Positions 1 through 12,104 of a stretch of DNA of 64,000 bases are shown in pieces. This DNA is from Lunularia cruciata (lineage: Eukaryota > Streptophyta > Marchantiopsida > Lunulariales > Lunulariaceae), in contig OX419762.1 of NCBI GenBank assembly GCA_948567375.1, forward strand, positions 56,686,841-56,750,840, written 5' to 3'. The notes under the pieces were generated by a model. That model searched no databases and had not been told where the DNA came from. It was given only the letters and a program-made list of their open reading frames with translations. How positions within the stretch are numbered: position 1 is the stretch's first letter; each line of letters starts with the position of its first letter. A program made the position numbers and the translations under genes.

Positions 1-2342
1 CGATGCCATGTTACATACTCAAATTTTAGACTATTTGGCTCCCCAACATATTGATTGATCAGCTAAATAACAGGAATATTGCACAAGGCAGACGATCAAT
101 ATGAATATAAAAGCCACTTTCAGAGAAAAGCCATATTTTCCACTAAGGTTAAATTTCACTCTATGCTTCCATCTCAATTGCAAGTGTATCTCCACAAATG
201 AGATGAAAGGCGACCGCGCAGGAAAAACGAAAGATGGAAAGACCCCACAAATGTACTTTTGTACTTAGCTACTCGATCATCAATCTTTGCTATCTGTACA
301 TCCCACTTGTGTCCTGCCGGGATATCCTATCTAAACAACCCTCTTGTATCCTGCCTGCCCGAACGTAAACCTGCAAATTTCGGTGCCTGCTGTCGTTCAA
401 GGAGTCGTGGTTTGGTTCGCTTGTATTGTACATTACTGTAGATGTCGCATGTTTCTTGTACCACTTCGACACGGACAGTGTAGATTTTGACCGCCAATAG
501 CCCAGTACCAGATAGTCCCGACTGGATAAAGGAGGAGTTTATCCGTCCGTTTTGACAGATTCGAGTCATACCTGGGTTTCCAAGGTATTGTCTTAACAGT
601 CCCCGTCAGGGTCGCCCAAATTCCCCCACATCTGCATCGTCAGAACTAGCTTACCCTGACATCCCACCGAGTAAGCAGGTCAACCTGCAAACGAGTCGGT
701 ACTGTGGACATTGACATCCGCTCCACTACTGTAGAGACGCATCGACTCGTGCTATTGCGAGGAGGCTACAACCATTACCGGTGGTAGTGCATTAAGTGAA
801 TGACGTTAAGAATAGTTCCGCGGTTGGCTGACCGGTAACGGATGACCGAAGTCTTTCAAAGTAAACGTTCCCGGGAGGGCAGGGTGAAGTCGCAGTGACC
901 CTGACGGGGACCGATGAAGTTAGCATTCGCCGTATTCTCATGAACCGAGTTAGGACGAAGAGGGAGCAAGAGGAGACTGAGTTGAATCCCTGGGGACAGG
1001 GTACAGTACGCCATACGCTATCCGGATCGCTTTTCGGGAGGATCCGAGATCATCATAGCAGTCATTCGTCCGTTGTGCTGTTGCGTTGTGTGAGTTGGCT
1101 AATGTGGCGAGCTAGTATGGACCCAAACTCTGAATAGAGGTGGATCTGCTCTTGCCCTGGGAAGAAGAGGGGAACCGGATGGGATGCATTGGTTTGATTT
1201 ACAAATCGTTTATGGATCGATCGGTGGGTCATCCCAGCGCAGGGGTTGATTGATTTCCTAATATCTGGCTGTTTCTCGCGCCTTCTGTCTGTCTGTCTGG
1301 CTTTGCCTGCCTGCCTCTCTGTTATCGAAGATCGAACGGGATGTGAGCGAAATCAGGTGAGGTCAGGAGGTCGGGTTTGGTTGGGTAGAGTAGAGTAGAG
1401 TAGAGCGACCGAGCAAAGAAGGAAAGAGGCGGAAATAGCGTATGCAGGCAGAGCTTTGGGCCCTAAGCAAGGTCGTTGTAGGTGGTGTTGATGTTGACGT
1501 AGGAACTCGGTGTCTGCAAAACTAGCAGGAAAGAACGAGAGGCGAGAGGGGTGTTGAGGTGAGGGTTAGGCGAGGGATTGAGTCTCAGGCTGGGAGGGAA
1601 GAGAGTGATCGCTGCGTCGTGGAGAGAAAGGAAAGAAGAGAAATACAGAGATATAGCCTACGGAAGCGAGTAGAGGAGCAACCTGAAGTAGAAGGCACGG
1701 AAGCCACGATACCGAGGTGTATAGAGGACGAAGTAATGGAGGATCCTGACCCTGTTCGGGACTGCCCTCGACGGCATTTTTATGAGCCAAAGAACAAGGC
1801 ATGGACGCTTCAGCTTTCGTGGTTGCCGTCTTGTCAGTCAAGAGCGTTTGATTGGAGTCTAGGTTCCGGGTAGGTCAGGAATTATTGTACAGAGCTCTTG
1901 TCGAAAATATCCTTACCTGGGACTTTTTGCTTTGCAATTTACGGAAGAGACCTCTACATGCCCTTACTACATGCAGCATACAATCCTTCGGACCTCAAGA
2001 CTCTTTAAATGCTGGCTTGTCTTGTTTAGGTTTCGATCCTAGTTGCCGTGCTCACCTATTGATTTGACACCTTGAGATTATCTTAAGGGATGTACTCTAC
2101 CAGAGTTGTGAACATGATTTCAAGATTATGTTTCGTCCAGTATAATGGTTGTGAGGTCTTAGCCTTCGTCCCACAGCCAAATTCTGATTAGTTTGGACAG
2201 AACTTGGCATGGTCTTGTGTACCGCTTATGTCAGAGGCCTCTTGTGTTTATGCTTCTTGTCTCAAGCTGAGCCGTAACTTGTTTTTTGTAACTAAAATAT
2301 AATATACCTGCTGTCAGCTCACTTAAAGGCGAGCGTAAATGT
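1..2342. other. Upstream region of the F-box/Kelch gene; no convincing gene
   Basis: No open frame here resembles a known protein. A short GTAGA-type microsatellite lies near 1383-1404 and a CTGTCTGTCTGG stretch near 1286-1300. The open frame at 1559-1873 begins at GTG and cannot be joined in phase, through the donors I can see near 1862-1870, to the possible acceptor at 2417. The region probably holds the promoter and 5' untranslated part of the downstream gene, possibly with a non-coding first exon. That is inference. Confidence 0.4.
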
Positions 2343-5240
2343 ATGAACTTAGCATGTCAATGCAATTTCAGACTTCAATTTCGGATAACGTCTAAGACCA
2401 GTCTGTTTGTCGCACAGGTTCCGAGGTGTCGGTTGTGGACCGTATCCGACAGGCAAGAAAGGATCGAAGATACCGAAGAAGAGGAAGAGAAGGGGATCGG
2501 CTTGCTTGGGGCTGACCAAATACTAGCCATCATTCAGCATTTGCCCATACAGGCTGTGATAGCATTTGGCATGACTTGCAAACGTTATAAGGCCATTGCG
2601 GAGACGGACGCACTATGGCAATACATCTGCAGGCGCGAATGGGGTAGTCGAGCTGTTGAAGCATGGCCTGAACCGGGTCGACACAAGGTCGGATGGAAGG
2701 GACTGTATAGGCAGATGCTTGTGTTGGGTGCGGCTGCTTGGCAACGAGTTCAACAAAGCTCCGTGGCACCCGCCCCACGAGCTTCTCACACCATGAATGT
2801 TGTCAACGGGAAGATAATCATTTTTGGTGGTGGCTGTGATGGGGGTAAGTTGGTCATCTGATATACGCTGCTTGATCATGCAACCTGTTTGTTGTCAGTG
2901 ACAAGGAGCTTGATATCCCTTAAGTTGCTCGCCGATCAGTACATTTTGCATTCATTTCATCATCACCCGATGCATGCCACATTTTTCAGTGACATGTTTG
3001 CGTAAGAAGTTGACAATCAGATTTTTTGAAGACAATACACCCCTCCAGAAGTTTTGGACATGCTGTTTCTACCCTGATCCAGGACTTGAGACGAGTTCAC
3101 TCACTTGGCATTCGCTTGGTTTTGATAACGATGGTGTTGCTCACAATAACGATGGTGTTGATAACGATGGTGTTGCTTCATTCTGAGTAGATAGATGTTG
3201 TCTGTGAGGGGTTTTCCTTCACTACCTCGAAGTTTATGCTGTTGATCCTATGTCCTCTGTTTTCTCTCCTGTCTCATCTTCGTTTCAAATGGGTCAAACT
3301 TTCTGTTACCAAGTATGGTTTCTGTTTCTTTTAAAGCTGGATAATCCCCAGAGTCAAGGCAGCTCTGGTAAGGCAGGTCTTAGGGTTCCCTGCGGACTAT
3401 GCGGTCCATTTTCTTGTATATCTTTGCAACCTTCTAGCTTCGTTTCTGACTCACATGATCCAATTGATCAAACACGGTGGTCCGTTATTTTTCCTTACCC
3501 ATTTTCATTCTCACGTCATCAGTAGTGGGCAAACCAAAGACCGTCGATTACAATATTAAAAGCTGTGCTAGTGAGTTCAGATGGTGATTCTCTCTCGTTT
3601 GGCTTCGCGTTGTCTATTGGTCCAAGTTGTGACGATGATAATTGACCTTAGTGAGCAGACTCGTCTGCTCGGTGTCCTGTCGGACGGCCATTGCCGGTCA
3701 GGAGTTCTGGGCGATATCCTGGTTGCTCAGGATTGGTGATGCCTTCTTGTCCCACTTTTCTTGTTTGTTAGAATTTCTTGCGTTGATGTGGACCTTCATT
3801 GAGGTGAGTTAATATCAAGGTATCCTTTTGTCTGTAGACGTCTTTACTCCATGTCCAGTTCAGCAGACACGTCAATAGCCTGCTTATTTACAGCTTGCAG
3901 GGTGGAAAATAACACTCCATCTTGTTTTTGCATGGTGCTTTTAGCCTTGGATGTCGAAAGCTAAAGACACGTTAGGGTAGTACAGAAGCTAGTCTTCGAG
4001 TTGAGACCTTTCTTTTGTGCCTCACCTTCGCCTTACTCGGTTCGACCGTGCAATTGTGTGTTGAACTTTCGAAGTACCTCACTTGCTCCTTAGATGTTCA
4101 CAAGGTGCAGTTGTAGTCGCTTTTCACTCACCGCCGACTAAGAACACCCTTTCATCACCTCCTTTGTAGTCACATCCAGGTACTCTTGACCACTAGACGA
4201 ATGCTCTTTGTGCTTTTGACTAATTAGCTGGTGATTATGTTACAGGTCGGCACCTGGATGATACATGGCTCACTTCTATCCCGGAGCACCCCTGTGATGC
4301 AGTCTCGTGGCAGCAAGCGTGTGTCGGTTCACCTTCTGGACGTTTTCAGCAAAGCTGCACTGCAGTCGGAGACGATCTTGTTCTCTTTGGAGGCATAAAT
4401 GACAGAGGAATGAGACTCAGTGACACTTATATCAATACTGGCGTGTATGTGACAGGCGATGGAGATAGACTCCCATCTCCGTGGGTTCCAGTCGAGGTTA
4501 CTGCAGCCCCTCCTCCTCGAGGAGCTCATGCAGGCTGTTATGCCGGGGACACGAAGGTTGTAGTGTTTGGAGGTATTGCAGCTGACGGAACCAGGCTTGG
4601 TGATACTTGGATATTAGATCTGGCAGTGACACCACTCAGCTGGCAAGAGGTTGTCACTCCAGTTTCTCCCCAGCCAAGGTCTGGTCACACTCTCACGTGG
4701 GTTGGTGGTAAGCGGATGGTTCTGTTTGGTGGGCGTGGAGCAAATTTTGAGGTTATGAATGATGTGTGGATGCTAGACTTGGAGGAAAGTCTTCCTTCAT
4801 GGGTGGAGCTGCAGGGCTGCGTACATCCTGGGAGTGATCATCCGTCTCCGCGTGCGGGTCACTCAGCCACTCTAGTTTTCGGAGGACGGGTCCTCATTTT
4901 TGGTGGAGAAGATTCCAAGAGGGCTAGGAAAGGAGATATCTGGGTACTGGATCCAAGTATGGCTCTTCAACCTACCAACAACACTTCCTTTCTTGGGGGT
5001 TTCTCTCGGAACAGAAGTTCTGGTAACTCAAGTTCCTATAGGTATTCCCGACGTCTTTGGAAGAAGCTGAAGCAGTGGGGCAGACCTCCAAGTAAACGTT
5101 CATTTCATGGAGCTTGCGCAGTAGATTCGGGGCATGTGGTTCTTGTATTTGGGGGCATGGTCGACGGTGAACTGAATCCAACTGGTGGACCTGGACTCGG
5201 ATTTGACTCCGAGCTTCACAGGCTGCAGTTGGTGCCGTGA
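2343..5240 (+). CDS. F-box/Kelch-repeat protein, two coding exons
   Basis: Predicted substrate-recognition subunit of an SCF E3 ubiquitin ligase: the F-box would bind a SKP1-like adaptor and the Kelch propeller the target. Exons are 2343-2844 and 4246-5240, joined in phase 1 across a GTAAGT...ACAG intron; the junction codon restores GGGCDGG-RHLDDTW. The product is about 498 residues. The F-box lies near residues 54-97 (LLGADQILAIIQHLP, MTCKRYK, LWQYICRREWG). Repeated LFGG / DTW / PRSGHT Kelch signatures follow to the C-terminus, which ends in a GGMVDGELNP block. Architecture and length match Arabidopsis At1g51550 (recalled, not searched). The start is the first in-frame ATG; an acceptor-like CGCACAG ends at 2417, so a different upstream first exon is possible. 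The target is unknown. Confidence 0.88.
3122..3177 (+). repeat. Short intronic tandem repeat
   Basis: Three copies of a unit containing AACGATGGTGTTG, separated by GATA or CTCACAAT variants, lie inside the single intron of the F-box/Kelch gene. It is a small local minisatellite with no evident function. Confidence 0.7.
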
Positions 5241-6142
5241 CCAAGGATTGATTCATCATACCGATGGTCATTGTTTTGAGAATTGGAATTTGGATCATGC
5301 CTATGGTCAGGTGATAGAAAGCGGTATCTCATCTGATGTCGGAAGGTTCGGTCTTACTTGGCTGTCGTTCAGGCTGTGATGTAAGCACGTGGAGGAAACA
5401 GTGGGCGTCCAACAGCAAAATTTGGTATGACGCAGGAATTGAACATATGATAGGCAGCATTCACCTAGTCCTGCATGTGAATATACTAATAAGACGTCAG
5501 CTTATTAGACTTCTACAGGCAATGTGTAAGATAGTGCCTTTGAATTGCATTAATCAAGGCAGAAAAGAAGGTATTAGATACAGCTCTATGTATCAGAGCT
5601 GTAGCATGAGATTGGCTTTTGCATAAGTTGATCAAAGGGTGGCCATCAAATTTATAGGAATGCATCTTCTTGAGATGGCCACATATCATCTGTATATAGA
5701 ACACGCATCAAATTCTACTTTGATGATCAGATGTCATCCTCTTGTACATTCCAACTTTAGACATACTCTAGTGGAATGGTAACGGGCTACTTGGCATTAT
5801 TCACATACCCAGATTGTTTTTTCATAAAGCCACTGTGGAATACTAACATATCTGATACAGCTCTAATACATGGTAGCATTTCCTCAGCCTAGCAGTGTTC
5901 GAAATTTGAGACAAATGTGGTGAATGGATGACAGCAGTTAATCTCTGGAGGACATGATAAGTTAGCGTAAGAAATTTTAGTCTTGATAGTTCAAGTGCTC
6001 TCTTTTAGCGGAAGATTTTAAGCTGTTTTGAGAAGAAATCCTCTTTGATCTTGATGTCGAAATTTCCACGAATGCTGAATAAGCTTGTTTTAGTCTCCAG
6101 GCGAATCATGTCTACAGCAACTAAGGCAAATTCTCACCATAA

Positions 6143-6475
6143 TCAGGTATAGTGAACACATGAGACGCAAAGTTCAAAAAGGAACGTGAAACGTATCTCC
6201 AGGCGCATTCTACGCTGAACTTGGACATCTGGCAAGCGGATTTTCAACGACGAGACCTCTAGGTGATTGATGCCACGGCTTAAGCGGAAGAGAAAGTTTC
6301 CGGGCGGTCCGGAGATTGTTACACCGTCACCTGCCTTCTCAACCCATAGATTGTGAAAGCTCTCAGATGCGACAGCATGGGTCCTCAGACCATGATCAGC
6401 GTTATTGGCTTCGTTGAGATTGTGATATCGGGAAAGTCGATAACACTGCTCATGTACAAGTAGCTCTGTCTGCAC
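6143..6475 (-). CDS. Unidentified open frame, possible exon or gene relic
   Basis: A 110-codon frame opening at GTG, so probably an exon fragment or relic rather than a whole gene. The middle part, with AVASESFHNLWVEKAG and TISGPPGNFLFRLSRG, has a protein-like composition with no low complexity. I do not recognise the family. The tail after about residue 92 looks less protein-like. No good splice partner was found. Confidence 0.2.
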   Translation of the reverse strand: MQTELLVHEQCYRLSRYHNLNEANNADHGLRTHAVASESFHNLWVEKAGDGVTISGPPGNFLFRLSRGINHLEVSSLKIRLPDVQVQRRMRLEIRFTFLFELCVSCVHYT

Positions 6476-8597
6476 TTTCTAAGACTTGAGGGTAAACACA
6501 AAGGTCAACTTCCATCGAGTTGCCGGGATTTAGTGTGCAGATGTCGTCCGCCGACGTCGTGTATCTTGAAGTTCCCATTTTTCATCCATTGTGTTACGAT
6601 TTGACGTGAGGATAAATGAAGTTTCTTTTTCTTCCCAGTAAGTTTCTGTTTACTATTATTACTGTGTAAACACGGTACGTTGGGACTCTAGGAACTCGTG
6701 TCCTGCAACGGCACCGTACAAGGGCACCGTACAACATCATCATATTCCTCTCATGATTAAACCTTGATTTTTATGATGTTTCTGTCGGCTAAAGCTTCTA
6801 AAGATGAATGCCCGTGACAGTTGTACCCGGCCCTTTACATCTGACCTCCTCTCTTTCTTTACGTCCAAAAGTCCTCTATTTAGAAGTTGTCAAAAGGAAA
6901 TGTCCAAATTGCCAACGGTAGGGGCAAGGTGTAGCGTAGAAAGCCGTCCCCACAAAACTAGAGAAGAAACTGCTGTACTACTGTGGCTTGAAGTTTTGGG
7001 AAACTTGCAAAAGCGGAAACGAGGTGAGCCACAAGTTGTTCTCAACTTAACTGACACAAAAGTTTTCTTTACTCCACTCTAAAAGATGTATCTTTGCCTA
7101 CAAAGTCTTATTCTAAGTAGTTTGGGGTAGAGTTCTGATGTGCATTCTCCTTGCTTATCAGTCACAAAAATGCAGTAGTTTAACAAATGAGCTCTTATGT
7201 TCACGTTATCCAGCAAAATTCTGGTTTCCACTCTTCTTGTGTTCCACTATTTGAGTCGTTTCAGTGCAGTTTCGACATGAAGTGATTCTCATGTCGTCCT
7301 AATGCGCTTTGCGCGCATACTTCAATACTCTCCCTGCATGGCCTTTTGTCATCATCTAGCTCAACCTTTCAACCACATACGTTCATCTAATTGATGGAGT
7401 CATACTGTCCCACTCCCTAAATTAAGATACTGATGTGCAGAATACAAAACCCACAGTATTCATAATGCACATATGCTGGGGCTGTGAGACAGTCAAATAC
7501 CTTCAAGTATTGAGGTTTTTAACCCACTTTAATAAATGTCTCTCATGAAAATGGACAATAACCTCTAAGGTAAATGCCAGGCCACTTTGGTCTCTCTCCT
7601 TTCCAAAGGTCTGACAGTCAAGTACTTTGGCGTATCTCCTCCTGGAGGTACCATACTGTTCTACTATAACGTACTGTTATGCTGTGATATTGTTTAAGTG
7701 ATCATAATAGTAACTTTTATTTTTGAGGAAACTGCCAAGTTCTTAGGTAATTATAATGTACTGTGATTAGTTTCTTCTTGGTAAACACCACAGTGCCATG
7801 GCTTATTTGAGATTGACGTGTTTAGACACGAAAGCCCAATCTCCACATAAAATTTTAGTTCATGAACGTTTACTTAACTATGATAATTAATAGCTGCAGA
7901 ATTTTTTTAAGTTTAATACCTTTTGAACTATTCCGATTTTAGAAAACTAGAATGATGTGAAAATTCTTTTATATTTAGTAAATTATTATCTATACTGCTC
8001 AACTTTGGATATGCTTGAGGTAGTATGAAGAAAATATAATAGCCTACCGCATAATGTACTTCTGTTTTATTTGATAAAAAAGAGAAACCCTCAATAGCTT
8101 CACGTAGGATTTATGCAGTGCACCAGTAAAGTGTATTAAAATCTTGAATGCTAATTTTTCTTACATGGAAAGTTCTAAGTTTTGTATGATGAAAGAAATG
8201 ATGTTACCTTGATTTAAAAATCAAGTTTCATTATTTTCTTCAATATGTACGTCATACTTATTTAAATAAAACATTAATAAATATATGTTAATAGAGGAGA
8301 ATATGTTACCTTGATAATCAGACTCGAATGATTATCGTTGCTTGTATTAGAAAAGGTAGTGAGTTTGTTTTTCTAGTGTCATTCTGTTCACTAATCTCGT
8401 TTTAACAAAGTAAGAAGTTGATATATATTGCAATCAATCTTTTCCTTCTTCTACTTCTCATTTGCACCTGAGGTGATCTGATGCAATCCAACCAGCTTTG
8501 AGCTATTTCATAGTTTTTAGAGTTTGAATTTAGATTCAAGAAGGCTTTACAAGTTGAGTTTGAATTAAAGAAGGCTTGTACTTACGTCAAGTGAGTA

Positions 8598-8820
8598 TAT
8601 TTTATAGGTTATATGTGAAGTACAATGAATCAAGATTAGTGGAATAGGCCTACATGGAAGTATTGAGATTCTATTTATATGGCTCCACTTCCTCCCTTAT
8701 CTATTTTCTATATTTTATAGGTTATATGTGAAGTAAGTGAATCAAAATTAGGTAGAATATGCCTACATGGAAGTATCGAGAATTTATTTATATGGCTCCA
8801 CTTCCTCCCTTATCTCTTTT
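8598..8820 (+). repeat. Tandem duplication, 113-bp period, two copies
   Basis: Unit 1 (8598-8710) and unit 2 (from 8711) both open with TATTTTATAGGTTATATGTG and both contain GCCTACATGGAAGTAT and GGCTCCACTTCCTCCCTTAT. The copies differ by scattered substitutions and small indels, so the duplication is not very recent. Confidence 0.85.
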
Positions 8821-10120
8821 GTAGGCCTATTTATACATACCATGGGTAGATGGAATGATTGCAAGAACATAGAATTTTGCAATGATTGCAAGAGTATAAG
8901 AATTTCAAGACCTTTTCATCTATCTATTATGACTTTCCTTTTCCATATTTTCTAATTAGATTGAAGTTTTTTGGAGTAGTGTTTATTTCTTAAGATAATT
9001 CAATTTGTTCTTTGCACATTGACTTAAGGGACGCTTTGTATTTACACATTGTTAATTGGTTTTGATCACCAAATTTTCCTAATTCATAGCTATATTTGCT
9101 CAAGTTCACCTAGATGGAATCTTTTTTATCCTATCCTTAACCTTTTACCCTTACCACTGGAGTACCTTCCATGGAGGATTATAAACTTCTTAACATTGCA
9201 AAGTGTAATCTCCCCACCATGGTCCCTCCTATATACATTTCATTCTCTTTCTATCAAAGCTCCAATAACTTATCACACCCTTAGATCATATCCCGTCAAT
9301 CCATACAGATATTGATCATCCATCCATGTAGTCTTGTTTGGATTATCCTTAGGTTTATAGGCTTTGGATAACTTAACATGAGATGAAAATGCTTATGGAT
9401 AAGAATATGGATTGTATCTCCGTAATCTTTTGGATCCTTTATGTACACCAACCATTTCTATTTAAGGCTTACCAGATTTAATTGTTGGTTACATTCTCTT
9501 TATCTGATCTAGGCTTTCCTTCCTAGGTTACCTAGACCACTTATGTATATAAGGATCTCTATATCTATTTTTCACTTGCTAAACTATACATTTTCCATAT
9601 TACTATAAGCCATTCTTTTGGATGACCTATGGGAGAGGTTGGATGACTAATGAATACAATCTTTCCCATTAATCTTTCCATTTATGATGTAACTTACCTT
9701 CTTTTGAAATGAACCCTATTCTCACTAGTTCATGGAAGCATATCAAGACATCAAGAGATTGCGTCTCAAATTCATAGGTAATATGTAAGAAATGGTCATA
9801 TTATGGATGAGTAAACCATACAAGTTCAAGAAAGTACTAATAGGCTTGTTAAGTCTTTAATATCCCATGCACTACCTCCAAAGTATTGTCACTTCTATCA
9901 CTCCTTGATTGTAAAAGACCAAGAAGAGAAATAGGAGAATGGAAGATCAAAGTGGAAGATGATGTTAGGACACTTGAATGAGGGAAACTCCAAATGCATA
10001 GCATGAGCTTGGGATTTGGTATTTATAGAGTGCATACAAGGCTCTTGAGAAGCTTCCTAAAATCCACCTTCTTGGAGTGCAAGCCAAGAAAGTCACCACT
10101 TGGCATGCACATTACCCAAT

Positions 10121-10607
10121 ACAGTAACCTCCCGGTTAAGTACACATCCATTTAAGTACGCATCCCCGTTAAGTGCGCATATTCTTGTTGAAAATTTAGG
10201 GTTCAATGTTTATAAGTTTTACACGTCATTAATCATCATTTGATGCAAATTTTGAAGTTTTCTGCATTTAGCTTTGATGGCAACCTCGTAGCCCTTGCTT
10301 TGGAATATTTCACATAATTCTTTGAAGGTTCCCTCAACTTCCGTTTGAACTTCAGAGTAGAGCAGCTTGTCCTCAATATAGAGGACCCATTTATAAAGAG
10401 ATTTGATATCCTAAAATATGATTCCAATCTCTAAACTTGCATTCAACCCAAGGAGAAGGGTCATCAGTATCATCCACCGCTTGCCCTTCAACATGCTCTT
10501 TGAGCGCAAGTAATTTGGGACAGAGTAATCTGAAGTACGCACCTACCGGTTAAGTACGCACATACCCTCCAAGTTCAAGTTGCGTACTTAAGTAGAGGGC
10601 TACTGTA
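10121..10607. mobile_element. Degraded Tc1/mariner-pogo-like DNA transposon with TA target duplication
   Basis: The ends are imperfect inverted repeats. The left end reads TACAGTAACCTCCCGGTTAA and the right end, on the minus strand, reads TACAGTAGCCCTCTACTTAA. Both carry extra subterminal TTAAGTACGCA-type boxes (10135-10180; 10535-10590). Both termini abut TA, the duplication expected for Tc1/mariner/pogo elements. The element is about 485 bp, so it is a non-autonomous deletion derivative. The interior on the minus strand has short protein-like pieces in different frames, for example DDTDDPSPW and KLLYSEVQTEVEGTF, consistent with a broken transposase or captured sequence. Family assignment rests on end structure only. 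Confidence 0.6.
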
Positions 10608-10762
10608 CTTGGAAGGTGTCAAGTAGCTTCCTAGATGCTTTTAGAATATTCTTTTAACTCTTGGTTAATTTTTCTTATTTGCTACTTCCTTAGTCTTGAC
10701 TAACTTATTTGTAAATGCATATTGTTACATATTATCCCACCACTAGTTGGTAATGTCCTCGT

Positions 10763-10800
10763 CATCATGGAAGCTTCAAACTCTTGAAGCTTCCATGATG
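10763..10800. repeat. Perfect 17-bp inverted repeat, 4-nt loop
   Basis: CATCATGGAAGCTTCAA (10763-10779) is followed after ACTC by its exact reverse complement (10784-10800). A third related GAAGCTTGAAGCTC block follows at about 10802-10828. It lies at the 3' edge of the chromovirus remnant. Confidence 0.8.
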
Positions 10801-10839
10801 AGAAGCTTGAAGCTCTTGAAGCTTCCATATCTTGTGTAT

Positions 10840-12000
10840 TCTAGAGATGAGAAAGAGGTTCCCAAGTGGTATCATGACGGGGATACCCTTTCCAAAGGAC
10901 CTTGTACTCAATATGTTGTTGGTGGACATGTTAAATATGACAACATGCAAGGATATGATCAACTTCATACTCCTCATGATCATTGACATGCACAAAAGGA
11001 GAAGGGGGTTGGATATGAGAGGAAAAGGAAGATGGATTAGAACCAAAGGGTTTCAACTTGGAAATGTGAAATATAGGGTGGATTCATATATGAGAAGGCA
11101 ATGCAAGTTGATAAGCAATAATAGAAATGATTTGGGTGACATCAACTAGACCTATCCAATTAGGAGCAAGTTTATGGACTTGGGTATGAAGTAGGAGGGG
11201 TAAGTTGATAGAAGAAAGCATGACCATATTATCAAGTTGAAAAGTGAGATCACTATGATGTTTGTATGCATTGCTTTTGACAATTTGGAGCAACAAAGAG
11301 ATGGAATTTGACTTGTTGTAGGGATTGGGATATTATGGTCAAGAAGGTGAAAGTATGAGGGACATGAGATGGAAGAGGAGCAAGAAGTCTTGAACAAGTG
11401 TATCTTGGCCAAAATTAAGGAAGAAAGGAGAGAATCTAGTGCTTGCATGTTAGGAATTATTGTAGGAAAACTCAATAATTGCAAGACACTCATCCCAATT
11501 GGCATGGTGAATGTTGACAAAGGCACAAAGCATATCCTCCAAGGTGCAATTTGTATAATTTGTCCATCAATTTGAGGATGATTGGCCATGAACAAAGCAA
11601 ACTTGGTGCTGAGTATCTAGAAGAGTGTTTGCAAATTTTTTTATGGTGAAACAAAGATCACGGTCAGAGATGAGTACAAAAGGAATCCCATGATGCTTGA
11701 AGAAATTATTGAAGTAGATATGGGTCAATGTTAGAGCATCCAATGTATCAAAGGTTGGTACCAAATGGATTTGCTTACTAAGCTTATCCACAAACACCAC
11801 AATTGTTGTGTGACCTTGTTTTGTCTTGGTCAAGGATGTGATGAGATCTAAGCTCACATGTTCCCATCGGGCAAATGGGATGAGAAGTTTTTGTAGGAGT
11901 TCACTAGGTTTTTGGTTGTTGGCCTTGTTTAGTTGGCAACTCCCACAAGATTAGACAAACTTGAAACATCTCATGCCATGTTGGGCACCCACCATTGGCA
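10840..12000 (-). pseudogene. Decayed Ty3/gypsy chromovirus fragment: integrase to chromodomain
   Basis: Reading on the minus strand from about 12000, the pieces of a chromoviral pol end appear in order. First come relics of the integrase zinc finger (CFKFV, a stop, then SCGSCQ). The integrase core follows at 11567-11857 (SLDLITSLTKTKQGHT, VFVDKLSKQIHLVP, FVLISDRDLCFT). Next is a GPY/F-type module at about 11084-11180 (KLAPNWIGLVDV, YQLALPSHI), continued after a frameshift by HPIFHISKLKPFGSN. Last is a chromodomain at about 10840-10985 (EYEVDHILACCH, IEYKVLWKGYP, TTWEPLSHL). Stops and frameshifts separate the blocks and no LTRs were found, so it is an old relic. Confidence 0.75.
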
Positions 12001-12104
12001 TTGTAGGGTACCCAAGGTCTTATCCATAACTGAACTACCAAGGTGGGACAAGTGATGTGGGAGTAGGCCGAGATGTAATGGCTATTGTTTGCTGGCTGGC
12101 AACA

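Larger units (their letters stand above)
5241..10120. other. Intergenic, increasingly AT-rich; no clear gene
   Basis: The first few hundred bases are probably the 3' UTR of the F-box/Kelch gene. Beyond about 7.4 kb the sequence becomes AT-rich with only short open frames. A plus-strand 92-codon frame at 6804-7082 and a 62-codon frame at 8767-8955 show no recognisable motif. One minus-strand frame (6143-6475) and one tandem duplication (8598-8820) are listed separately. Confidence 0.4.

Noticed and set aside
1559..1873. First coding exon of the F-box/Kelch gene
   Set aside because: The frame opens at GTG, and no visible donor gives the phase needed for the acceptor ending at 2417. Composition does not resemble the family.
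4972..5298. Antisense 108-codon frame over the Kelch exon
   Set aside because: It is a shadow of the sense Kelch coding sequence; no motif.
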